From the NCBI GenBank assembly GCA_002030015.1, contig LQBH01000001.1, positions 1 to 64,000 of the forward strand: DNA of 64,000 nt, read 5' to 3'. This DNA comes from a delta proteobacterium MLS_D. GTDB lineage: Bacteria > Desulfobacterota > Syntrophia > Syntrophales > UBA2210. The stretch's first letter is position 1, and each line of letters starts with the position of its first letter. The position numbers were made by a program, and so were the translations under genes. Below, piece after piece: positions 25,931 through 34,102 of this stretch. The notes beneath the pieces were generated by a model. The model did no database searches, was not told where the DNA came from, and saw only the letters and a list, made by a program, of their open reading frames with translations.

Positions 25931-26749
25931 TTATGCTTTCTGCAAGTTTTTCCAGGTGGGGCGTTCAATGAATGACCCCGGCACGTTTTCTTCCATCTCC
26001 CGAAAAAGCGACAGGGGGACGGCGAACGTCATGAAGTGAGGATCACCCAGTTGTTTCCGAATATTGAGCCGCGCCGAGAGATCGGTGAGCCCGACCACGG
26101 CGCGGGGGGTTTGAGAACGGGCTTCCTGGTAAGGGTAGATTCCCATGGTCTGACATCCGGCAGCGTATGGAATAATAACGTTTTCGTTTCCCTTCTGGGC
26201 GTAATTTGCCAGAATCACCAGAGCCGACAATTGATCGGGAGTGGCGAAAAAAATAATAATTTCAGGAGGATTTTCTTGTTCGTCAGCATCTTTCAGCGGC
26301 CTGAAAACCACGAAACGCCTGGGTATGGTCGTGATGGGCAGATCATCTATAAACTTCTGAACCCGTTCCGGGTCTTTCAAATACCGTTCACCTTCAAGAA
26401 AGTCGTCGTACGTATCGGCTGTCACAAAGGGTCGGATTGATGCGGCCATGTCCTTCCCGCCTTCGCGGAAGGCGTTGCCGTAAGAAAGAAAATGACAGAA
26501 GCCTGTCAGTCCGCCGGGAAAGTTGACGTACTGGTTGCCGAATCCCAAGCCGACGCCGCCTCCCACGCAACCACATGTCTTTTCGTCACAGACGGCCGGT
26601 TTCCCCTTGGCGGCGTGAGCCGCAAGCCACATGACGCAGCCCCATCGGCCTTCCTTGAACTGAACGGCCCCGTTCGGTTTTTCATCGCTCCAGGAGAGTG
26701 CGACGGGATAATGACGAAGGCCTATCGATTCGGCAATCATGGATTCCAT
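25931..26749 (-). CDS. DUF169 family protein
   Basis: The 272-residue protein fits the DUF169 (COG2043) family common in anaerobic bacteria and archaea. It shows the characteristic early cysteines C38, C54, C59 and C61 (in GRWGCVM and KTCGCVGGGVGLGF) and the later YAAGCQTMG segment. The function of the family is not established; the conserved cysteines suggest metal or cofactor binding. ATG 26749 was chosen because AAGGAGG lies upstream; a frame open from 26842 has no such site. A perfect palindrome at 26788-26803 lies about 40 bp before the start. Confidence 0.8.
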   Translation of the reverse strand: MESMIAESIGLRHYPVALSWSDEKPNGAVQFKEGRWGCVMWLAAHAAKGKPAVCDEKTCGCVGGGVGLGFGNQYVNFPGGLTGFCHFLSYGNAFREGGKDMAASIRPFVTADTYDDFLEGERYLKDPERVQKFIDDLPITTIPRRFVVFRPLKDADEQENPPEIIIFFATPDQLSALVILANYAQKGNENVIIPYAAGCQTMGIYPYQEARSQTPRAVVGLTDLSARLNIRKQLGDPHFMTFAVPLSLFREMEENVPGSFIERPTWKNLQKA

Positions 26750-26787
26750 GAACTGATTTCCTCCTTCACGGGACGGTGATAATTCCC

Positions 26788-26803
26788 TCGAGATATATCT
26801 CGA
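26788..26803. promoter_or_regulatory. Perfect 16-bp palindrome upstream of the DUF169 gene (operator candidate)
   Basis: TCGAGATATATCTCGA is a perfect inverted repeat without a gap, placed about 40 bp before the DUF169 ATG. A TTGACA on the minus strand is at 26810-26815 just beyond it, so a repressor bound here would cover the promoter. The regulator is not known and no regulator gene is adjacent. Confidence 0.5.
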
Positions 26804-26930
26804 AAAGACTGTCAAGTAAACATGGGTGGAGATTTTAATCACTATCCGGCTGACATCGTTGCGGGAACGGGTGATTCCGATGCTTTTCGAAGACGCCGAC
26901 CCGCGGCGGGATCAGCTCCGAATGACAATC

Positions 26931-26980
26931 TGTAACCCGGACAGTTTATGTGCTACAAACCCGGACAGTTTACGTGTTAC
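26931..26980. repeat. Two 22-bp direct repeats resembling an insertion-sequence end
   Basis: The core CCCGGACAGTTTA occurs at 26936 and 26960, within two 22-bp units (26935-26956 and 26959-26980) that differ at two positions and repeat every 24 bp. Tandem motifs of this style are found at the ends of IS21-type elements, from memory, not from a search. No transposase gene or matching second end is present, so this would be a solo end or relic. Confidence 0.5.
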
Positions 26981-27002
26981 TAACACAAAATGAACTTTCC
27001 AC

Positions 27003-27031
27003 TTGACGCGAAGGTACAACCTTCATACAAT
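27003..27031 (+). promoter_or_regulatory. Promoter with internal dyad, upstream of the binding-protein gene
   Basis: TTGACG (27003-27008) and TACAAT (27026-27031) are 17 bp apart. The spacer contains the perfect inverted repeat GAAGGT-ACA-ACCTTC (27010-27024). A dyad in this place is the usual operator position for MerR- or TetR-type regulators. It would give a leader of about 300 nt before the start at 27346. Confidence 0.6.
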
Positions 27032-27273
27032 GCGCCACGGAACACGATCCGAATACTCACGCTGCTCTTCTTAATGTTGTGTTCCTGTCGCGGGTGTAAG
27101 GGTACAATCAATGTTACAGGACATGTCAAAGGATTGCTTGATTAAGGCGCGTCAGTCTGTCTGATTGCGGAAGGTGTTTCTTTGTGTATGATCCCGAATC
27201 GGCCTCAAAGGGGGGAGATTCAGGAACTTTCAGTTCATGGGTACTGTCGGGAAGTAGCACGGGGCAGATTAAC

Positions 27274-27321
27274 TCAGCGGAGACGCTGAAAAGGCCCCGC
27301 GGTGGTTTTTGTCATCGCGGG
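27274..27321 (+). promoter_or_regulatory. Two tandem hairpins in the 5' leader of the binding-protein gene
   Basis: A 6-bp stem with a GAGA tetraloop (27274-27289) is followed by a 9-bp stem with a T-rich 8-nt loop (27296-27321, one G-U pair). They end 12 nt before the GGAGG at 27334-27338. No T-tract follows, so they are not a terminator; RNA-level control of translation or message stability is possible. No known riboswitch was recognised. Confidence 0.4.
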
Positions 27322-27345
27322 AGAAACAGAAAAGGAGGATGAACA

Positions 27346-28704
27346 GTGGTGAAAGGTATGCGTTGCTTGATTATTTCTGCGGCGGTTCTTGCCATGATTC
27401 TGGCCTTCGGTTCGACATCGTCGGCGGAAGCGCCCAAGGGAGAGCCGATTGTCATCGGTTATGTCGGCTTTACGCTTTCCCCGGGTACGAGGCCCTGCAT
27501 GGACGTCCAGAGAATTGCAGTAGAGGAGATCAATCAGGCGGGCGGTGTTCTCGGACGGCCGTTGAAGTACGTAACAGCGGACAACAAGGGTCAGACCTCG
27601 CTTACTGTCGAGGGTGGCCGCCACCTGCTTCAGACTGAAAACGCCAAGTTTATATCCATCGAAGGACGGACGGAGATCTGCCTCGCCGCTCAGGAGAACT
27701 CGGCGGCAATGTTCAAGGACTATCCCCATATCCTGGTTTTCAACGGGCCCATGGGGATGGAACTGACGTCACGTGTGCTTGATGATTATGAAAAGTATCG
27801 CTTCTGCTTCCGCGACTGGGATCCCGAGTCATCTCACTATGCCCAGCAGCGCTATTACTGGGAAGACACCTGGAACCGGATGCGGCCGGAGGGTTTCAAA
27901 AAGATCGCTTTCATCTGGGAAGACCTGGCATGGACCCATGCATGGCAGAAAGGCATTGACTTTCTGGATCTGCCCGACTGGGAAAGTTACGCAGAAGGGT
28001 TCGGATACGACGTCGTGTTCAGCCAGGCTGTGGCGCCCCGGGGAACGATGTATCTTCCCGTTCTACAGCAGATAGCCCGATCCAAGGCCGACCGTATTTT
28101 CTACGTCAGCTCCTGGTTCACCGACACGGAATCATTCGTGAAACAGTGGGCTGATTCGGCGGCCCGTGACATTGCCGTCGACCTCTACGGCGGCGTATCG
28201 CAAACCAAGGCCTTCTGGCAGATGACGGGCGGCAAGGCCCTTGGCGTGGTCGGTTCCTACACGGAAACGGACATTCCCATGACGGAGAAGACGAAGCCCT
28301 TCTATGAAATGGCGAAGAAGAATAATATTCCCACCCAGATTCACGTTCACATCGCCTATGCCGACATCTACTTCTTCAAGAAGGTCATCGAAAATGCCGG
28401 CGGCGTGGACGACATCGACAAACTCATTACGGCCATGGAGACCTCGGAGACCACTTATTCCATGGGCAAGATGGCCTACGAGTCGGAGCGGGTGAAACCC
28501 TTCTTCCATTCGAAGAAGCGCGTGGATCCGAAGGATCCCGCGAGGGCGACCTATCCGGATGTCTTCCTGCAGCCCATCGCCCAGTACCAGAACGACGGCA
28601 AGATGCAGTACCTGGGCGGTTCCTGCCCCGAGAACGAACCTTTCTGGGAACCCTACGGTTCGCCTGAAGACTGGGTTTCGCCGGCAGAATTGCGCAAACG
28701 GTAA
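27346..28704 (+). CDS. ABC transporter substrate-binding protein, branched-chain amino acid type
   Basis: The 452-residue protein has an N-terminal Sec signal peptide (hydrophobic to about residue 27, then SSAEA cleavage region), then a type 1 periplasmic binding fold that opens with IVIGYVGFTLSPGT and IAVEEINQAGGVLGRPLKY, typical of LivJ-like proteins. GTG 27346 has GGAGG 7 nt upstream. No permease or ATPase genes adjoin it, and a strong terminator follows, so it is transcribed alone. It could feed a transporter encoded elsewhere, or act as a sensor. The ligand cannot be told; aromatic residues are abundant in the middle region. Confidence 0.85.
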   Translation: MVKGMRCLIISAAVLAMILAFGSTSSAEAPKGEPIVIGYVGFTLSPGTRPCMDVQRIAVEEINQAGGVLGRPLKYVTADNKGQTSLTVEGGRHLLQTENAKFISIEGRTEICLAAQENSAAMFKDYPHILVFNGPMGMELTSRVLDDYEKYRFCFRDWDPESSHYAQQRYYWEDTWNRMRPEGFKKIAFIWEDLAWTHAWQKGIDFLDLPDWESYAEGFGYDVVFSQAVAPRGTMYLPVLQQIARSKADRIFYVSSWFTDTESFVKQWADSAARDIAVDLYGGVSQTKAFWQMTGGKALGVVGSYTETDIPMTEKTKPFYEMAKKNNIPTQIHVHIAYADIYFFKKVIENAGGVDDIDKLITAMETSETTYSMGKMAYESERVKPFFHSKKRVDPKDPARATYPDVFLQPIAQYQNDGKMQYLGGSCPENEPFWEPYGSPEDWVSPAELRKR

Positions 28705-28742
28705 GGGGGAATCGCACCTGTTACCTTTGAACTGAAAAAGAG

Positions 28743-28774
28743 CCCCGTTCCGGCATTCCGGAACGGGGTTTTTT
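28743..28774 (+). terminator. Rho-independent terminator after the binding-protein gene
   Basis: A perfect 11-bp stem (28743-28753 with 28758-28768) around loop CATT is followed by six T. It isolates the binding-protein gene from the kinase-dehydrogenase gene downstream. Confidence 0.92.
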
Positions 28775-28983
28775 ATTATTTGGTTGTTGGATTGTTACCT
28801 TTCCATCCCCTGCGAACGCGAAAGAATCTGTGCAATTCAGCCGCGTGCTTTGCTCATGTCTGCCCAGGCGAACCGTCACTAGAGGTTTCTCCGCTGTTGT
28901 GGATTTTACCGGGGAGTGGTGTTACAAGAAAGTGTCAGGCGGGAACACCGGAAGATTGATACTCTGAAGGAGATATGGTCGGC

Positions 28984-31650
28984 ATGAAAACGAATTACCT
29001 GATGGCGATCGACGTGGGAGGGGGTTCCGGGCGCTGTTTACTTCTTGACCCCGATACGGGAACGGCGCATTCGGCACAGCGGAACTGGACCCATCCCGCC
29101 GCGGCCGGAACGGACGGCCTGGGTTATGACATTGATTCCAACGATGTGCTGAAAAAACTGGGAGAGGCTTCTCGCGAGGTTCTCGCGGTCGCGGCAGTCG
29201 ATCCCGGACAGGTTGCCGGCATAGCGGCGGGCGGCATGCGGAATACCATTGTCGTGCTGGACGCCGGGAACGACATTCTACTGGCGACACCCAACCGTGA
29301 CGCCCGGGCCCTCGGCGAAGGCCTGGTTCTGGGATCCGAACGGGGACAAGAGATACACGCCCTCACGGGACACTGGCCGACGCCGCTGTTTCTCGGAACC
29401 CGCCTGCTCTGGATGAAAAACAACGCTCCCGAAATCTTCAAGCGGGCCGCCGTCGCCCTCTCAATCACCGACTGGATGACCTTTATACTGTCTGGGCGCA
29501 TTGTTTCTGAACGTTCGCAGGCGGGCGAGTCATTACTCCTTGACTTGAAGCAGGGCGCGTGGGCCGCCGATCTTATTGAATCACTTGAACTCTCGGTGTC
29601 GTTCTTTCCGGAGCTTGTCGATTCTGGTACGTTTCTGGGAGGCCTCACGAAAGATGCGGCCGACCTTCTCGGTCTTGTTCCCGGCATACCGGTGGCGGCC
29701 GGGGGAGCCGACACCCAGTGCGGTCTTCTGGGAACGGGCGCCGTGCGGGACGGTGACCTGGCCGTCATGGCGGGAACGACCATGCCGCTGCAACTGGTAA
29801 CCGATGACCTGGTGCTTGACGAATCGGGATGCCTCTGGAGCGGGTTACACGTGCTTCCGGGTAAATTTATTCTGGAAAGCAACGGGCTGGTTACCGGCGA
29901 TATAGTCGACTGGTTCGCCCGTCTTTTGTATCCGCTGTTTTCCGAGGCGACACTCTGTCTTTTTGCGGAAGCGGCTGCCTCCCGTCCGGGAGCGGAAGGT
30001 GTATATTCCACGTTCGGTGCTTCTCTGTTCGACGGCAGGAATGTCGGGTTTCCCGTCGGCAACCTGACCTTTTCACACATGATCACGGGAGATCCCTCGC
30101 GAAGCCGGACGCATATCGCCCGCGCGCTGGTCGAAGGGATCGCTTTTTCCGTTCGCGCCAATCTGGAACAGCTTGTGGCTGTTTCCGAACGGGAAATTCC
30201 TCTGGTACGGGTATCGGGCGGTATGTCAAAGAGCCGGCTTTTCACGCGGATTATTTCCGATGTAACGGGACGGTCGGTTCTCGTGCCCGCCACCGGCGAA
30301 AGTACGTCCGTCGGCGCCGCCCTGCTGGCCGGCGTCGGCGCGGGGCTGTATCCTGACCCGGTATCGGCGGTCGAGGCCGTGGTTGCGGCGTCCGAAAAGC
30401 ACAGTCCGGGAGATGAATCACCGAAATACGGCAGCCTCTATGCGGGCTGGCGGCAGGCTTTTGATAAACGCGGCGAAGCCGACAAAATAATAGGTGATCT
30501 GCTCACGGCCTCCCTGTTTGAACCCGGCCCCACAGCCGGCAGAGCGGCCGACCCGTCTTTTGTGCCCGAGATCTGCATCACGGCTTCCATGGACGCAGTA
30601 GCGCTTGATGAATTTGAAAAGAGGGGTTCCGTTACGTACGCCGATTGGAGAGAAACGCAGAAATTGTACGATGGAGGCGCTGATCTGGCGCGGATTCTCG
30701 CCGGGAAACATATATTCGTAACCGAGATGGACGTCGTGGATTTTGAGACCATTCGGGATGCCCGCGATCTTCGGGCTATCGTCACCTGCCGGGGAAACGC
30801 GGTCAACGTCGACCTGGCGGCGGCAACAGCCTACGGTATTCCGGTCATCAACACGCCCGGAAGAAACGCCGACGCCGTTGCGGACCTGGCGGTTGCCTTT
30901 ATGGTGATGCTTGCCCGTAACATGCCGGGTTCACTTGATTTTCTCAAACACGGAGAGGTTCGTGAAGGCGATATGGTGAAGATGGGCGACGCGTACCTGG
31001 GCTTTCAGGGAGAGGAGCTCTGGAGGAAAACTATCGGACTGGTAGGCATGGGAAGCGTCGGTGCCCGCGTAGCCGAACGATTAGCCGGATTCGGAGCCGA
31101 GGTGATTTTCTTTGATCCGGGGGTTACGGCCGAAGCGGGGGCGCTTGCCGGGGGACGGAAAGTATCTTTCGAAACCTTGCTGGCCGAAAGCGATTTCGTG
31201 AGTCTTCACGCCCCCGTAATGGATACTACAAAGGGGATGATAAACCGTGCCGCTTTCGAAAAAATGAAAAAAGGCGTTTTTTTCATCAACACTGCGAGGG
31301 CATCCCTGGTGGACGAAGCGGCCCTGCTGGAAGCACTGAACGCGGGAAAGGTCGCCGGCGCCGCACTGGACGTGTTTCCCGTCGAACCCCCGGGGTCTGA
31401 CGATCCCGTTGTTTCACATCCCAACGTTATCGCCACGCCTCACCTCGGGGGGAATACGAAGGAGATCGCCGCACACCAGGGAGCGACAGCCGTCAGCGAG
31501 ATCAGAAAACTCCTGGCCGGCGACAGGCCCGATTATATTCTCAATCCCGACGTTCTCGACGGGCTCAGCTGGACGTCGCCCCGTCCGCAGCCGGACGAAA
31601 AAAAACAAAAGGAGCTTGCCGCGAACCCGAGACCCTCGGTGACGTCATGA
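28984..31650 (+). CDS. FGGY sugar kinase fused to a D-2-hydroxyacid dehydrogenase
   Basis: This 888-residue protein joins two enzymes. Residues 1-500 are an FGGY carbohydrate kinase: MAIDVGGGSGRCLLLD, the sugar-facing PNRDARAL, and GGADTQCGLLG with the catalytic Asp; it recalls LsrK/xylulose kinase types. After a linker (about 500-540), residues 540-870 are a D-isomer 2-hydroxyacid dehydrogenase with the NAD loop GLVGMGSVGARVAERL and the catalytic Arg, Glu and His in NTARASLVDE, VFPVEPP and TPHLGG. All key residues of both halves appear intact. ATG 28984 sits 11 nt after AAGGAG; ATG 28975 is too close. A class II aldolase gene follows, suggesting phosphorylation, cleavage and redox steps of one pathway. 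Confidence 0.88.
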   Translation: MKTNYLMAIDVGGGSGRCLLLDPDTGTAHSAQRNWTHPAAAGTDGLGYDIDSNDVLKKLGEASREVLAVAAVDPGQVAGIAAGGMRNTIVVLDAGNDILLATPNRDARALGEGLVLGSERGQEIHALTGHWPTPLFLGTRLLWMKNNAPEIFKRAAVALSITDWMTFILSGRIVSERSQAGESLLLDLKQGAWAADLIESLELSVSFFPELVDSGTFLGGLTKDAADLLGLVPGIPVAAGGADTQCGLLGTGAVRDGDLAVMAGTTMPLQLVTDDLVLDESGCLWSGLHVLPGKFILESNGLVTGDIVDWFARLLYPLFSEATLCLFAEAAASRPGAEGVYSTFGASLFDGRNVGFPVGNLTFSHMITGDPSRSRTHIARALVEGIAFSVRANLEQLVAVSEREIPLVRVSGGMSKSRLFTRIISDVTGRSVLVPATGESTSVGAALLAGVGAGLYPDPVSAVEAVVAASEKHSPGDESPKYGSLYAGWRQAFDKRGEADKIIGDLLTASLFEPGPTAGRAADPSFVPEICITASMDAVALDEFEKRGSVTYADWRETQKLYDGGADLARILAGKHIFVTEMDVVDFETIRDARDLRAIVTCRGNAVNVDLAAATAYGIPVINTPGRNADAVADLAVAFMVMLARNMPGSLDFLKHGEVREGDMVKMGDAYLGFQGEELWRKTIGLVGMGSVGARVAERLAGFGAEVIFFDPGVTAEAGALAGGRKVSFETLLAESDFVSLHAPVMDTTKGMINRAAFEKMKKGVFFINTARASLVDEAALLEALNAGKVAGAALDVFPVEPPGSDDPVVSHPNVIATPHLGGNTKEIAAHQGATAVSEIRKLLAGDRPDYILNPDVLDGLSWTSPRPQPDEKKQKELAANPRPSVTS

Positions 31651-31719
31651 TGATGCGGGTGGAAAGATCCGGGCACGGCTGTTTGCAATGATAACAGATC
31701 AGGAAAGGAAGCGCGGACT

Positions 31720-32397
31720 ATGAGCGTATACGAAACCTATCAGAAAGAAGTACTCCAGGCGGGTCTCTGGCTCTCGGAACACGGTTTTTTCGGTTCTCTG
31801 CGGGGTACCGGCGGAAACGTATCAGTCAGAATAGCGGGGGAAGACCTGATGGCCGTTACCCCTTCGTCGGTGAAATATCACGAGATTACGCCGGAGGATA
31901 TTTGTATCGTCGACCTTTCGAGTACCCTGGTGGAGGGGGAACGCGCCCCTTCAATCGAGGCGGGAATGCACGCCGCCGTTTACCGCGAAAGGCCGGATGT
32001 GAAGGCCGTCGTTCACACACACCAGACGTACGGAAGTGTTTTTGCTCTGATCAATCGTTCCGTCCCCGCCCTGTTCGACGAGGTTGCCTTCGCCCTGGGG
32101 GAAAAAATAGACATGATTCCCTACGCCCTGTCGGGAAGTCCGGAACTGGCGGCCAACGTGGGGCACGCGGTCAGGAACAATGCAAACGCCTATATAATCA
32201 GAAATCACGGGATTATCGCCCTCGGAAAAAATATGGACAAGGCGCTGCTGGCCGCCGAGCTCCTTGAAAAGGCCGCAAAAACTTACTGTATTGCGCTTTC
32301 AACCGGAGTCCCCGTTGTCGAGCTGCCGGACGACGTTCTCGAGATGGCACGTGGCCTGCGGGAATACGAGGCGGAAGAAGCGAAAAAGAAAGGCTGA
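31720..32397 (+). CDS. Class II aldolase/adducin family protein, fuculose-phosphate aldolase-like
   Basis: The 225-residue protein belongs to the zinc-dependent class II aldolase/adducin fold. It has GTGGNVSVR (phosphate loop), SIEAGMHAAVY (catalytic Glu), AVVHTHQTYGSV (two zinc His) and IIRNHGIIALGKN (third zinc His). Such enzymes split ketose 1-phosphates such as L-fuculose or L-rhamnulose 1-phosphate to dihydroxyacetone phosphate and an aldehyde. It lies 69 bp after the kinase-dehydrogenase gene, with a good AGGAAAGGA site, and so probably acts on the kinase product. Length is typical (about 215-230). Confidence 0.88.
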   Translation: MSVYETYQKEVLQAGLWLSEHGFFGSLRGTGGNVSVRIAGEDLMAVTPSSVKYHEITPEDICIVDLSSTLVEGERAPSIEAGMHAAVYRERPDVKAVVHTHQTYGSVFALINRSVPALFDEVAFALGEKIDMIPYALSGSPELAANVGHAVRNNANAYIIRNHGIIALGKNMDKALLAAELLEKAAKTYCIALSTGVPVVELPDDVLEMARGLREYEAEEAKKKG

Positions 32398-32471
32398 ACG
32401 CCCCGGAATACAAAATAATTAAATTGTTTCAGCGTTTCCACGAAGAGTTTTCCCACCATCGGGAGGTTGCC

Positions 32472-34052
32472 ATGGCGAAAGAACCTATTTCCAGGCGCGG
32501 GTTTCTGAAACGATCACTCTGGACAGGCGCCGGCATCGGCGGTGTGGCGCTGGCGGGAGGAGGGGTTTATAAACTCCTGCGGGTCAGGGACATCGAGAAA
32601 CTTGTCGGTGCTTATCCCGGAGGAGCGGAACATCACGCCCTCGAAATAGTGAACGGCTCGGCGCCGCGGCCGAACATTGTGCTTATTTATTGCGACGATC
32701 TGGGTTACGGGGATGTGGGTTGCTTCGGCAACTCGGTTATCCGGACGCCCCATGTCGACAGCCTGGCGGCTGAGGGTACGCGTTTTACCGAATACTATGC
32801 CTGTAATGCCGTGTGCGCGCCATCGAGGGCTGGTCTGCTTACCGGCAGATACCCACTGCGGACCGGCATCATCGGCAACACCTATCCCGAAAACGAACCG
32901 GTGGGCAGAAGGATGGCCAGGAATTTCGGTGTAATGCTGAAACACCTCGGGGTGCTGGATATCCGTGAAGAATATGTGGCGCGAGGTATCGACGCCGCCG
33001 AAATAACCCTGGCGGAAGCGTTGAAAGTCGCCGGATACCGCACCGGCATGATGGGTAAGTGGCATCTCGGTGATTACAGCACCAATCAGGATTTCAACCC
33101 TCTGCGCCACGGGTTTGACTACTATTTCGGCGTTCCCTACAGCAACGACATGAGGCCGCTTCCTCTGTACCGTAACGAGACCGAACTCGATGCCGACCTT
33201 GATTCGGGAGAAAAACAGGCGAAACTCACCGGCCGGTATACGGAGGAAGCGGTTAGATTCATAGAAAATTCTTCAGGCGGCCCCTTTTTCCTGTACCTGG
33301 CGCACACCTTTCCACACCAGCCGCTCTTTCCTTCCGAGCGGTTCGAAAAACAGTCGCGCGCGGGAAAATTCGGCGACGTGGTCGAGGAAATCGACTGGAG
33401 CGTCGGGGAGATACTGAAATGCCTTGAGAGAAACGGCCTCGATCGTAATACCCTGTTGATATTCACCAGTGACAACGGTCCCTGGTACGAAGGCAGTACC
33501 GGCAGTCTTCGCGGGCGGAAGGGACAGAGTTATGAAGGCGGTTTCCGGGTCCCCTTTATCGCCCGGTGGCCGGGGAACATTCCGCGGGGAAGTGAGAATG
33601 CCGCCCCGGTGATGAACATCGATCTCTATCCCACACTGCTGTCGCTGGCGGGCGTCGGTCTGCCCCGGGACAGGATTGTGGACGGGAAAGATATTATGCC
33701 ACTGCTCACCGGGACACGTACGCAATCTCCCCACGATGCGCTTTACTTTTTTCATTACGATCAACTGGAGGGGATCAGGGCAGGCAGGTGGAAATATTTT
33801 GATAAACTGCATCGCTACACATGGCCTATAGCCCTCGACGCCGCGGTGGTTCCGAATAAGCTGGGAGCCGATCAGCTGGGCGACAGGTGGCCCCTGTTGT
33901 ACGACATCAAGCGTGATCCGGGAGAATCGTACAACGTCATCAACACCTATCCCGACGTGGCCGAACAACTGAAAAAGAAGATGGATACGTTCAGAAATCT
34001 CATGGCGGAAAATCCCCGGGGATTTAAAAACCGCTCTTCGTCCGCAATGTGA
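32472..34052 (+). CDS. Tat-exported Cys-type sulfatase
   Basis: The 526-residue protein opens with a twin-arginine signal (SRRGFLKRS, then a hydrophobic stretch to about residue 35), so it is exported folded. The sulfatase domain has metal-binding CDDLGYGD (D75, D76) and the maturation motif CAPSR with C115, the residue converted to formylglycine, followed by GLLTGRYPLRTG. Closest in style to arylsulfatase A/GALNS-type enzymes. GGGAGG lies 5 nt before ATG 32472; an upstream frame from 32424 would spoil the signal. The next gene encodes a maturase for exactly this Cys, so the pair acts together. The sulfate ester it cuts is unknown. Confidence 0.93.
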   Translation: MAKEPISRRGFLKRSLWTGAGIGGVALAGGGVYKLLRVRDIEKLVGAYPGGAEHHALEIVNGSAPRPNIVLIYCDDLGYGDVGCFGNSVIRTPHVDSLAAEGTRFTEYYACNAVCAPSRAGLLTGRYPLRTGIIGNTYPENEPVGRRMARNFGVMLKHLGVLDIREEYVARGIDAAEITLAEALKVAGYRTGMMGKWHLGDYSTNQDFNPLRHGFDYYFGVPYSNDMRPLPLYRNETELDADLDSGEKQAKLTGRYTEEAVRFIENSSGGPFFLYLAHTFPHQPLFPSERFEKQSRAGKFGDVVEEIDWSVGEILKCLERNGLDRNTLLIFTSDNGPWYEGSTGSLRGRKGQSYEGGFRVPFIARWPGNIPRGSENAAPVMNIDLYPTLLSLAGVGLPRDRIVDGKDIMPLLTGTRTQSPHDALYFFHYDQLEGIRAGRWKYFDKLHRYTWPIALDAAVVPNKLGADQLGDRWPLLYDIKRDPGESYNVINTYPDVAEQLKKKMDTFRNLMAENPRGFKNRSSSAM

Positions 34053-34102
34053 CGGTTCCCGAATGCCGCGAGTTTCCACCTGTTTGTGAGAAATGATTGA
34101 TT

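Noticed and set aside
27074..27142. Twenty-two-codon frame in the leader of the binding-protein gene
   Set aside because: No ribosome-binding site before its ATG and no overlap with the next gene; most likely chance.
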